NCBI GenBank assembly: GCA_048013815.1
Contig: CM106586.1
Location: forward strand, 20,398,001-20,462,000
Direction: 5' to 3'
Source of the DNA: Setoptus koraiensis
Taxonomy: Eukaryota > Arthropoda
DNA length: 64,000 nt
The position numbers and the translations under genes were made by a program. Numbering within the stretch: position 1 is the first letter of the stretch; the number at the start of each line of letters is the position of its first letter. The notes under the pieces were generated by a model. The model was not told the DNA's origin, made no database searches, and worked only from the letters and a program-made list of their open reading frames with translations. This document shows, piece after piece, positions 23,321 through 34,917 of this stretch.

Positions 23321-23746
23321 TTAGTATCCACCTCCACCGTAGTGGCTGTATGAGGGAGCTGGGTAGTAGATTGGTTGAGTTTGCTTGAATATGCTGTAGT
23401 TGTTGTGGTTGTCATTGTCGGATGTGTGTGTGTGTGTGTGTGTGTGTTTGTGTCCAAAGAAAATAGTTAACAGGTTGTTTGTCAGTCGACGAATGAATAT
23501 TTGTGATGCAGTCGACATGTTATGCATGGTGCATTGATTTAATTAATTTAATGGGTCAGCTACTTACGGTATTGGGATCGGGATTGGCAGAGGCAGCAAG
23601 ATCTTCTTGCCGCCCTTGAGTAGGAGAGCGGCCAAAGCTACCTTCTTGAGCATCTTCTTTTTGCCAGCCTCGGTTTCTTGTGGAATGAAAGCGGCAACAA
23701 GTAGAGCCATGAGTATGCAAATGGAGAAAAATTGTACGAGCTTCAT
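23321..23746 (-). CDS. Small secreted basic peptide with Tyr/Gly-rich tail, two exons
   Basis: Exons on the - strand are 23568-23746 and 23321-23393, joined CC|C at a GTAAGT...CTACAG intron of about 175 bp that contains a (CA)n run. The product has 83 residues. It has a clear signal peptide (KLVQFFSICILMALLVAAF) with likely cleavage after IPQETEA, a Lys-rich amphipathic segment (GKKKMLKKVALAALLLKGG), a Pro-Ile zipper (LPLPIPIPIP), and a tail rich in Tyr, Pro and Gly ending HYGGGGY. No Cys is present in the mature part. The organisation is typical of small arthropod cuticular or silk-like proteins; a membrane-active peptide is the alternative. A reverse-strand TATA box at 23924-23930 supports expression. 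Family not identified. Confidence 0.7.
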
Positions 23747-23923
23747 TGTTGTTGATTGTATTGTTGTATTGTTGGCAAAAAAAAAAAAAAATGCTAAATG
23801 CTGCGATTATGTAATGAATATATTCAAATGTTGATTGAGGAGACAAACTTAAATTATCTACTAACTAACTGATTGATTGCAAGTGAAAACTTATAATGAG
23901 AGATTATCAGTTGAATCGGGCCG

Positions 23924-23930
23924 ATTTATA
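23924..23930 (-). promoter_or_regulatory. TATA box of the small secreted peptide gene
   Basis: Reverse-strand CTATAAAT about 180 bp upstream of the ATG at 23746. A start about 30 bp downstream would give a 5' UTR of roughly 150 bp that includes a poly-A run. Confidence 0.5.
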
Positions 23931-25440
23931 GCCAGCGAAAGTGTGCCGTCACAATCATAGGAGAGAGTAGTCATGTGTTGATTTTAGACACACTCGTCGG
24001 CAGTTTAGCAACAACAATATTGTTTATTTGCAATATTATCCTTTGGTCGAGCAAGTGGGGGTGGCCACCGACAACGCCGACGACGATTATTATAGGACAA
24101 GACAATTTTATCGTACCGTATTACGCGTACAACATTACGTAACGGAATGCACAACATGACATAACGGAATACATAACATTACGTAACGGAATGTGTAACA
24201 GTGACGCGAGGGGAGGACCGGCTAATAATGACTAAAATAGTTAACAGCGATACATAATGCGGTTGCTGATGGCGCTGGTCAGTCCCTCTCTCTCTCTCTC
24301 TCTCTGTCTAATTTTTCCCATTGAACAAGTGCAAGAAGTCGCCGCTTGTCCGAGTCACGACTTCTGGTTTATGTGATGCCTTAATTCATTTAGCCAATCG
24401 TTCACTTAGCTTGTTAACGGGGTGGGCGTTGGTTTGGCACTTGTCAGAGTGTAAGTCGGAATATGAAATAGTGAATGAATTTGTGAGTCTGAGAAAGAGT
24501 GGCCATAATTAAAAGGCAGTCAGCTCCGTCGTCCATTAAATGCCCTTGAGACAGGTGAGACAGAGACAGAGACGAGAGTGAAAGTTATGGCCAGTTCTAT
24601 TTGGGATCTATTTCTCAAATCGTTGGCCGTCATCATGATATTACCCAACTCAGAGATTCAGAGATCTGTGAATGTGATTTAACCAGCCAGTGGCTGACAG
24701 TGGCCGACACTGGCCGACAGTGGCCAACATCGCCGCTTCATTCAAAACAAATCGCGTTCGCTTGCACGAAGAAAAAGAAGAAGAAGTTTGTCGCCAGGTA
24801 AGCGCTGGCTCTCTGGCTTGCAAATTTTGATCTAGCTCGCTGATTCCCTTTGAGAACGTTAAGAGCGTTGAGAATAAAGTTGACGATAAGCACTTGACAG
24901 GTTCATTAATGCCGTTGGTGCTGCCGTTACAAAAAACATTGCGTCAAAAACAACATATCACACACGGCCGATGTGTGTCGGTTTAAGCTGCTCGCTTTAG
25001 CGTTGAATTGGTAATGAGAATCACCATTCATGAGAATCACTACCAAAAGAAACGACCAACGGTGTTGAGAGCGCGGCCATGATGACGACGATATTTGTTT
25101 GTATGGGTTTGGCTGCGTTTGTTATGTAATTGTGCTATGTGTTGGGCTTTGTATCAACTTTGTATCAAGTTGCTGACCACTCGCTACGGCCGTTACTGGC
25201 GCCCAGTGACACAGTGGACAGTGGACAGTGGACAGCGGACACACGCCAGTCGCAACAACAACACTTGTAACAACCACGATCATTTGGCCCAGTTGAGCTG
25301 GCCAAATTATCGGCCGGCCGGGTTCGCCGGTGACGCCGGTTGCGCCGGTTACGCAATCAATAACTGAACATTAGTAACATAAACTGCAAACAAAAAGCAA
25401 CTGCTCGCCATCGAATCACAGTTGTCAGTGTGGCAACTCG

Positions 25441-25498
25441 ATAGTATCAAGTTGGCAGTATCAAGTTGGCAGTATCAAGTTGGTAGTATCAAGTGGAC
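25441..25498. repeat. 14 bp tandem repeat, 4 copies
   Basis: Four successive AGTATCAAGTTGGC units, the last slightly shortened. Confidence 0.85.
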
Positions 25499-25989
25499 GA
25501 CACGTGACGAGATGCGAGCGTGCTCGCAAACGGGTTTGTTTGGAGGTTTGTTGGCAAAACGAACTGAAATGTTGCGCAAGCCGGGTCTTATCGCTTGCAA
25601 TGAATCGACTACCAACTGACAACTGTTGGGTCAAGCGGCGAAATTGTTGCAGAGTGGCCAAATAGGCAATGCCAATCATTTGGCCCCTGCCAAATGGTCA
25701 GGCCAGAGCAAGCGATCGATCGATCTAGGCTATTGGTTGTCTCATTTGCTTACATCATCAATCAAGTGCGCGTATCCCACACGAGTGATTCAATTCATTG
25801 CCATTCGGCAATTCGGTGCTGATCACTGCTGAGAAGAGTATTGATTTGCAACCTGTTGATTTGCAGCGATATTTGCAGTCATTGGCAGCTATTGGCAGTT
25901 ATTTGCAGTCGGCGGCGCCGTCGCTCACGCACCAAACGCATGGAGCTTTCTCCCAGGGAGCTCATTTAGACACACACACACTGACACTA

Positions 25990-26075
25990 ACTAATTTAAA
26001 CTAACTAATGCAAACTAACCAATACAAACTAACCAATGTAAACTAACCAATATAAACTAACTAATATGCAATGTG
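25990..26075. repeat. 14 bp tandem repeat, about 5 copies
   Basis: Units like AAACTAACCAATAC with small substitutions. Confidence 0.8.
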
Positions 26076-27061
26076 CAAAATGATGATAGACTAGGCCCAA
26101 ATGACGACAAAATAAAATGATCTTAAGCTCGGTTATTAACTGTCTGGCTGGCAAGTCGGCCAGTCAGCAAATCTGGCCGCCGTTACATAATCGGCTGGCC
26201 GCCTCTCAGTCGTCAAATGGTCAAATGGCGCGCAATGGGCTAGCCAATGGTCGTCGTTATCCGTTCTTGGCCTTGGGGCAGGACCAACGGGCCAGGAGAT
26301 AACGGTCAACAAAACAAAACAAGCGGCCAATTGCAACCATGTTATAGTGAAAACCGTTATAAGGTTGTATCGTTATATAACTAACGTTGCTGTCGTTCAA
26401 CGTACAACTAGCGCAATAACATCGCAGATGACATCGCAATAACAACAACAACAACAACAGTTAACGACAAGTCTAACAACAATCTACATTACATAACTAT
26501 CACTGGCTGCACTATTTCATCATCACCACCTTTCTTTCTTCTATTTGTCGCTCGTTGTTGTGCGCTAATTTGTGCTTATTTATTAATTAATTATTATTAT
26601 TATTTGCCTTTGTATTTATTTCTATGTTATACGCACACACTCATACAAGTTGGCTAGAGAGCAAATTGATTGGAGTTAGAGGCGAAACAACAGGAAATAT
26701 TACATAATAATTTGCTTGTTAGTTAGGCGCTTGGTGTGTCAACAAATGAACTGGTTGTTGTCGGCGATTATCGGTGTGAACCTATGATTTCTACACGTAT
26801 TTGTATTTCTATTTATCGTCGGATAAATTTTTATTGCGAGCAATGTCATGCTAATACCGGTATATATAAATATATACTTGGGTTAGCCCTAATTGTTTGC
26901 CTGGCCATCGGCAAGCATCGACCAACTATGGACTGGGGCTGTTTGCATTATGTTGTGCAGTGGTTGTGATATTTGTTAATGACGACAGCCGAGTCGCGCA
27001 AACAGCAATAACTGTTACTGGACTAGAAATGATCTGCCTAATTGATGACGATCGTAATTAA

Positions 27062-27172
27062 AGAAACGTTGTTGTTGCTGTTGTTGTTGCTGTTGTTGTT
27101 GCTGTTGTTGTTGCTGTTGTTGCTGCTGTTGTTGCTGCTGTTGTTGCTGCTGTTGCTGCTGCTGTTGTTGGC
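27062..27172. repeat. TTGTTGCTG microsatellite
   Basis: Imperfect TTGTTGCTG/CTGCTGTTG run of about 110 bp, the reverse complement of the CAACAG arrays seen in the poly-Q genes here. No coding frame around it is supported. Confidence 0.85.
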
Positions 27173-28022
27173 GGCGATCAATAATTGTCACGGTTCATTG
27201 TCAACATGATTGCCATTGGTCGGCCCGATGGGCGGCGAGACAACGGCCAGTTCATGGTCATTTCTCTCATGATTATTGTCTACAATTTCTTCTGGGTTTT
27301 TACACATTATTTGCACTTTTGCTTTGCTCGGCCAGACAGCGAGATGAACAAGTGGAAAATCCACTCTGTTCATCTCACTGTCTCACCCTCTCACTGTCTG
27401 GCTCTTGGCACGTCTCACTGTCTGGCCAATCAATGGCCAGACTGCAAATACAGCCCCAGCAAGCGGCCACGCATTATCGGCCAATAGTGGTTTTATATAA
27501 TGTATTTATATAATGGGATTGTATTGTGTGTAGAGTTGTCCTGTTGGTTTTACCGTTTTGTTACCGTTTTGTTGGCATGTTGTTGCCGTTTTGTTACCGC
27601 TTGCTCGCTGGCGTGCCAGCAATATCAATGAGCTCGGATATTTTTAAGACCCATCTTGTAACCTTGTTGCCGTTGTTGTTTGACCACAAACGATAGCCAA
27701 CTGCCAAGTAATCACTGCTATTTATGTCCATACTTCCATTTGGCTGTCTGTCAGGCTGGCCGGCCCGGCAGAAACATGAAACGCCAGCCAGTGTTAGTAT
27801 TATCACTGTGTGTTATTGCCATTGTAAACAATTAAAACGGCCCCTCTTGTCTGTGCGATATGATACACGACGAGTTGTGTATGTAATTGACACGATTTGT
27901 GTCACATAATCACCGATTGCTAGATAGATTAATCAATCTCTATGAGCTCTGTGATCTGGCGCTACGAGTGATAGGTTTGAGCAACCAGTTATGCAATGAT
28001 GACAATTATTGGCCATTACTGA

Positions 28023-28053
<31 letters not shown>

Positions 28054-30439
28054 GTCTCGCAATAGAGTATCAAGTAGCTAATGAAAAATCAGCATCTTGT
28101 CTGCCAGATTCAGGCGAGATTCGGCAGACAAGATTTGCCGGCCAGCCTTGGCTGGCTGGCCAGTCTAGTCAGGGGTCATTGGCCAGCCATTGGTGTTGAT
28201 GTTTGGGGGACAAGACCAGACAAGCGAGCCACATGTAACAAGGAGAATTAATGATGATATTTGCAAGCCCAATTGAATGGTTGTTTCGTTGAGCTCACCG
28301 GCTTACCTAAAGCGTCTAATCTAATCGTGTGTTGTCAATATTAATTAGCGCCGATGGCCCCCCACTCGCTTACACATCGAAACACGGCTATCGATATAAG
28401 AAATCTGCCCCTGGGCAAATCTTCTACATGTTTGCTCATCTAATCTCGGCCCGTATCTCGCTGCCATTCACTCAACAGGCGCTCGTCTATTCATCATGAA
28501 ACAGTTACAATTTGCAAAAATACATTGTACACTCATTGCACAACATTGTCTATCTATTTACAGCGAAATACATAAATAAAGTTTGTTCATAAGTTGGCAT
28601 TGTGATTTACAATGGCAAGTCAAGGGTGAGCCGCTCAATTGATAGCCATAAATCATCACCATCTTCGCCTACTCTACAACAGATAATATACTGTCTACAG
28701 ATAATATACTGTCTACAGATAATATGCCAGTATGCCCACAAATATACTGTACGCGTAGCTCGTTTGGCCGGTTATTTATAACCACAATACAGAGCGTGTG
28801 TATACCGCTAGACAGTTATTTAGACAGCCATTTGGACAGTCGGTCCGCATAACATACGTATGCTTACATTTATATATTTTTATTTGTGCAAGGGACCGAA
28901 GAGAGGGCAAATGCAATAGCCAGACATTAAATCGTCAGTTTGATTGGCGGCGATACATAAATTTTAAATTTCGCAGCCACAAATTGCCTACGCTGGCGAT
29001 AAGTGGCGTCGAAGGCGCAATTTTGTAATCCAAGCTTCAGCGTGAATCAATGGTTGCCATCAATGGTGTCCTATCAACCCAAATGGGGAAAAAAAGTGAG
29101 AAAATTTCACCAGTGCCCAGAGACAATCACTGCCAGACCCATCAGCCATCAATGACAAAATCACTTTTAGGCTAAAAGTTTTAGCTCACAACAAGCTAGC
29201 CGACCGAAAACAAATGTGTCAATTGAGCCAATTTCACTCGCTTATTGCACACAGTGGCCGGCCTTGGTTACCAAGTTAGCATAAGCTAGCAAATTAGCTC
29301 GCCAGACGACAGTGTCGTTGTCGTGACTGGGCAAAAGTCACTTTTTACAATTAGGGCACCATAAGTTTGTTTTCACGCTGGACATACCGACCAGTGGCCT
29401 TGTCGTCTGGCCAGATTGTATGTGTTTTCGCTCTTGTGAGCTATCATAGTTAATTGTGTGTCGTATGGAAAGCGGCGTGATACGCAACTTGTCAGGGGGC
29501 GCGCATCGTCGAAATGTCTATTTGACCATGAGAGACAACAACCATTTGAAACAAAATTTGACACGATGCTGCATCGCCACATCAATCACTTCTAACGTGA
29601 GCTTCAGCGACAACTTTAGCTCGTTGAAGCTCATGTTTGCGAGGGCATGAGTCACCCGCAAATATCGCCGGCATATCCGATGGATGCCTCGAAACTACGG
29701 GTGATCGAAGATGCGTTTCCATGCGGTCTGGGCAGCGAACAATAGCAATGAGTGAGGCAACAATGTGTCGCTTTTGATTGAAAACGAATGGCCATGTCAA
29801 ATGTGACGAAACAATCGATCGACAGTCAATGATCAGTGACACACATGGCTCTGTGGCATGTGAGGTTCGGCAGTCAAGTGAAACTTTGTGTATTTAGTAT
29901 GCAATTGATGATGGTTGTCAATCATAAGCATCGACATATCCAACAAATAATAGATTATACAATTGTCAGGCGACAACAACAGCACAGCTTTTGTGCGCCA
30001 TTGTCAGGCTCGGAACAAGAAAGAGGTTCATTATCATTTCTCGTCACTGTTTACCTGTTGCCTAATTAAAATAATTGTATTAATTATGTTGTTCTATGCA
30101 TATGTCGCCAATGTAATGTGTCGTTGCCAATTATTGTTGTTCTGTCAATTTGATCTGTTGTTGTTATTGTTATGGTTATCGCTTTTGCTAGCACAACTCT
30201 TTGTTTGTTGCAACTTGCGAATGGATGACATCATGTTTTTGTTACTGTTGTGATGGTGTCTCGCTAAATTGACAGCCGCCACAACAACAACTAGCTAACA
30301 ACATGCTGTGATTCATCGTGTATTCGTTGAGCCAGGAAATGAAAGGATGGCGATGGAATTTTCGTGAATGTTACACAGGTGAGTAATGTTTGTGCAATGT
30401 TTGTGCGGATTTAGCTGATCGATTGGGGCATCATCTGGC

Positions 30440-30447
30440 TATATAAA
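30440..30447 (+). promoter_or_regulatory. TATA box of the three-exon secreted-protein gene
   Basis: TATATAAA about 200 bp upstream of the ATG at 30643. An initiator-like TTCAGTTG lies at about 30489. Spacing to that initiator is somewhat longer than usual. Confidence 0.55.
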
Positions 30448-30642
30448 CATGATGGCGCAGTGAAAGCCTCTTGTTAATATTGTACACTTTCAGTTGGAAT
30501 AATAGATAGTAATTAGGATAGATGTTAGTCAACGGAAACAATCATCAAGCGACTCCAATCACAAGACATAGCAAGACAGATATATATCAGTTTAGATATT
30601 CAGTTGCAGTCATATCAGATACACAATTCCACAGATTTCGAG

Positions 30643-31577
30643 ATGCAAACCATAACGATTTTCTTCACATTCTTTCTCGTGTGCGTTGGGGTGGGCCTCA
30701 ATTTCGCCCAAGAAGCGCCACCGTCACGAAGACCGAGGCCTCTGTTGAGTTTCGCAGATAACGACATAGACAGCACCAATGGTAATGCACATTCCTTGTC
30801 CCTTACACCCTCGCCATCGTGCTCACTACATGATGATTTGCATTTGTCTAACCCATCACGTTAATAATGTAATCCACACACTTAATGATCGCGTGCATAA
30901 TAGACGCCTTCTATGGCGGCCCCCAGCAGCTACTGGCGCCCTCTTGGATGTCGGCCAGAGACACTGACGGGTACCCTAGCTTGTTTGAGATGCCCATGCG
31001 AGCGCCTTCGTTCTTTATGCCACCAATAAGACCAAATCCCTATATAGAACGTATGATAGAATCTATGAGTAAGTAATGCCAATTTAAGCACTTGTTGCTT
31101 TTTTATAACTGACTGCTTATATTATGACACTGGTTATGCTGACATGCTTGGTTGTTTCACCGACAATTCTCACCGACCTAATTAGACAAACGTGGCGAAA
31201 TGATGAGAAAACAATTGGAACAAATGCCAGCAACTCATGAAACGAACGAACAGGTAATCAGTTTGGGCGGCAGAAAGTTTGTGAAGCAATGCAAAACGAC
31301 AAAGAGAGGCTCCGGTTCTACCATTATGATGGAGCAAGTGTGCAAATTGGTGCCACAAAAAGAAGAATCACAAATCGAACCAACAAATAATCAAGTTGTG
31401 CCGCCAAGCGACCAACCCAAGCAGCAGCCTAACAACACTGCAGATGCAGATAAGCAAAACGGAAGTCAGAATAACAGTGAGCCGTCCAATGGGCGCGATT
31501 CAGCTGCTTCGGACGAGTTAAAACACAAACAGATGGACGACGATAGTGGCGAGACGATGATCGTACCAACAAATTGA
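30643..31577 (+). CDS. Predicted secreted protein, three exons, unknown family
   Basis: Exons are 30643-30781, 30904-31068 and 31186-31577, all phase 1, with introns of 122 and 117 bp. The product has 231 residues. It has a signal peptide (TITIFFTFFLVCVGVGLNFA, cleavage before or near QEAPP). Exon two encodes a Pro/Phe/Met-rich segment (FEMPMRAPSFFMPPIRPNPY). Exon three encodes a compact stretch with two Cys about 19 residues apart (VKQCKT... EQVCKL) and then a long hydrophilic, probably disordered tail rich in Gln, Asn, Asp and Ser. The single Cys pair suggests one disulfide. A TATA box lies upstream. The pattern suggests an arthropod extracellular-matrix, cuticle or salivary-type protein, but I recognise no family. 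Confidence 0.75.
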
Positions 31578-31868
31578 TTCAACTTGGTTGCACTTAATTG
31601 GATTTGAATTACGATGACATGTGACCATGCGATGGCATTGTGATGTCCAAACAGATAGATGTACTCTCTGAATCAACTCTGATGGCAACACTCAACTGGT
31701 CAACCTCACTCAGGACAATCTCTCAATAACATCAACATGAACAACACCTGTCTTATCTTACCTGTGCTGCTGGCCGTTTGTTTTCGTTAATCAGATCAGT
31801 GTTAATAACTGAACTAGTTGTTTAATCGCGTTCAATCAAACCCAATTTATCCCCATTTTCCTTATCAA
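31578..31868. other. Short intergenic spacer before tRNA-Ala
   Basis: 3' flank of the secreted-protein gene; no other feature seen. Confidence 0.5.
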
Positions 31869-31941
31869 GGGGATGTGGCTCAGTTGGTAGAGCGTATGCT
31901 TTGCATGTATAAGGTCCCGAGTTCGATCCTCGGCATCTCCA
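31869..31941 (+). tRNA. tRNA-Ala (anticodon TGC)
   Basis: Complete cloverleaf. The acceptor GGGGATG pairs with CATCTCC (one G-T), followed by discriminator A. D arm is GCTC-AGTTGGTA-GAGC. The anticodon loop TTTGCAT has TGC at positions 34-36. T arm is CCGAG-TTCGATC-CTCGG. There is no intron. Internal A and B boxes (TGGCTCAGTTGG and GTTCGATCC) match RNA polymerase III promoters, and a short TTTT lies just downstream. Confidence 0.97.
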
Positions 31942-34627
31942 GCTAAAATTTTGCCTTTTAAATTGGAGCATTGGAGATCAGACGGGCAAAGTCGTGAGAC
32001 TTTGCTCGTCTGACTGTTTGGCTAGCTAACGAGAGAAATTGGATAGCCGCGCAACATTGGATACGCTGCAGCTCGATAGACTCAATCGCCCTGAACGGCA
32101 TTAACTTCTCAGGTTATAATTAGTCAGTGATCGGCCAAAAGAGTCAATAAATTTTTATCAATGAGAGTTATCAATGGGTTATTTTGCAAACTTTTAACGG
32201 CGAAAACTTTTGTTCAATCCAACAAGTGCAGCAATTGCGTGCCTACCCCCCTGTGCCGCTAGCAACAGCAGTCAATCGAGGGGGGGGGGCGGAGGCGACT
32301 GAAACAGATCAATTAGCCCATTGCACACAGTCACTGGAGGTGACCGAGAGAGGGCGTGTGTGCGGTAACACTGATTTTTTCAACTGTGACAACCTGACCC
32401 TTGCGAGTGTCAGCTGCTAGCACCACAAGCGCCACATGATGAGTTGCCCAGCTAGTCTTGTCCAGCGGCTTGACTCAGGACTCCTGAGTCAGGACCAACT
32501 TGTGGAACGACCGCCAGGGGCGCTTGCCACGCACACATGCGCGAGAGCAGTAGCTAGTCTTGTGACACTCACATTGACATTCTGACAGTGTCAGATTTAC
32601 GTATGTAAAAAATGATCTTGGTGACGGTTGCTCGCCAGCATCGGCGCAAATCAATCGTTGCAAACTGATCGCTGCACCGAGGACCGATTAATACTAATTA
32701 CTTATTGTTAGTGTGCAAGCCGCAGAGCAAATTAATCATTCACTTTCAAACTGTCATTAGTTGAATCGAGCCGAATGGCAAGTGTGACTAACTACCGCAA
32801 TTTATTTACATGTTGCTGCTTTGTCACTGTGGGTGACTCAACGTGCAAACAAGAAATATAAGTGGCCAAGTGAGCATCATCATTCCAACGACCGTAATTG
32901 ACGTCTTCTGCTTGCACACAAACTCATCATCAATTAAATGTTTTGTGAGCGCTTTTGTCGAGCACACAAAACACTAATTGAATTATTTATTATATGTATT
33001 GTAGGGGGCGGGGGAGGGCACAGAGTCAAGTGAAAAGTTTCGGTCGCATTTGTGCGCCGATCGCCATCTATCGTTTGCGAATCTGGCAAGATAGCGCCAG
33101 ATTTAAAAAGCAAAAACCAAACCAAATGAGTAAGCTATTCAAGTTGTCAGAGTTATAAGTTACAAGAGTTGTAAGTTGTAAGGCCGGCAGTGTCGGCCGT
33201 AGACCGACTCAATCAAGCGGCCGCTCGCCAGGACCCCCTGTGCTGCACGATGGCACAAAACGTGTCAAACATCCGCTTGCGCCGGTACAGTCAAGAGTAA
33301 ATTGTGCCCTGTTGTTTGCTCAATTGCGGCCGATTCTCCATCTCAACACTCCATTGTCCTTTTGATGAATTGCACCATCCATCAAGGCACTCGCAATAGC
33401 CTGGTCGAATGGGTCACTTAGGACAGCCACCAAATCCTATGTATGTCGTGTGTTTATGTATGGTTGCCTCATTCTCATGCCTTTGTGCAAATTACATAAC
33501 TTGTGCACTTGAGCGTGTCATCTTTTTCTAATGTTACTTCACTCGCGATGCGCGAAAAGTCCGCAAGGGCGGCGCTATGCGACTCCCTTCAGAAGCGCTG
33601 CTGCAGTCTACAGATTAGTAAGCGGACATCAGTCGGCCGTGCTGCAAATTTGTCCTGCTGGTTTGCAGGGGCGGCATCAGACGCACAGGCGACCGACGAG
33701 CCCTCTGTGCCGCTAAAATGGTTTATTTCGGGTGCTTTATTGGCCTTTAAAGTTTTAATCACTCCAATGAGAACGCGCTAGCGATTGGAAATCTAGAGGA
33801 AAAATGAAATAGAAACATTTGATGAGACACTCCACCGTTCTGTTTGCATTTTAAAATCGCCACTAACGCCCCTAACAGAACTTTTTGGCACTGAATGCAT
33901 CCAGAGTAGAAATCACACACACACCCATAAGGTGTAAAGATCAGGCCGCCGCTCGTGCCCCACTGTGGAAGCTGCGCTGCCCCTTACAGTCAATTCTCAC
34001 AAATGAATAGTGCGTGCTTTTTGGGCACAGTTCGTGCCCAAGTTCACACTGCATGGATCATGTTGTATTATTTTACTGCACACTGTTCCAACAAAACACA
34101 CGCAACATACACAGCTCAGACTGCGCACGCTGCAATCTGTGCTTGTTTGCAGCGCATAGTGCTTTATAGCATTTGCCGGACCAATAGTTGCAAATTGCAT
34201 TTTGCAAAAATGAGGGAGTGTGAGTGCTTGTGTGTGTTTATGTGCGCTTTTGTAGCTTTTGTGTAATGGGCGACCAGATTGCTTCTAAAACTGCAAGCGC
34301 TCCAATGTTAATTTAGCCTGTCGGCCGCTGTGTGTACGAAACACACAAACACACACACACGCACGCACACACACATACACACACACATACACACACACAC
34401 ACACAGAGAAATAATTTATACTCCGACCATACTATCCAACCATCCAATTATCTATCTCAACATACAGGATACATTACTATTATCTCATACATGATAGATA
34501 GCACATGATATTTAGCCCCACACGCCGATGGTCAAAGATCGAGGTCCAACTACATTGATTTTTTGTTACAAGGAATTTATTATAGCACACAGACAAAGTC
34601 TGTATAAACAAACAAAAAATATCACAC
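31942..34627. other. Intergenic region with CA-rich tract, no gene seen
   Basis: About 2.7 kb. A (CA)n-rich tract lies at 34339-34405, and a run of nine or more G occurs at 32281-32290. Open frames up to about 100 codons are present but have no recognisable content. The last 200 bp before 34628 are probably 5' UTR of the RRM/CCCH gene. Confidence 0.5.
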
Positions 34628-34885
34628 ATGTACCAGTTCAACTCGACGGGCACCGGCCTGCGTGAACGAATTGAACAAGAGGACCAAGAGAAAAGGAATG
34701 CAGAACTGAGAAGTATATCTCAAGCTCTAAGCCTGGATTATTGTCTTGGTCTACAACAGCCTTCGTTAGAGGTCCAGCGGCGACTGGCAAGCCTGGCCTA
34801 CCAACAACAACAGCAACCAACACCTCCAACGCCACAACAACAACAGCACCATCAGCAGCAGCAACAGCAACAACAGCAGCAACAA

Positions 34886-34917
<32 letters not shown>

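Larger units (their letters stand above)
23931..30439. other. Long gene-poor interval with many short repeats
   Basis: No gene is supported in about 6.5 kb. It holds an ACATTACGTAACGGAAT-type 25-30 bp repeat (24110-24200), a (CT)n run (24284-24305), a CAGTGGA array (25210-25240), a 14 bp repeat AGTATCAAGTTGGC (25441-25498), a 14 bp AAACTAACCAATAC array (25990-26075), a TTGTTGCTG array (27062-27172) and an (ATT)n run (28022-28053). The longest open frames (60-100 codons) lack recognisable domains, splice support or consistent codon character. Confidence 0.55.
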
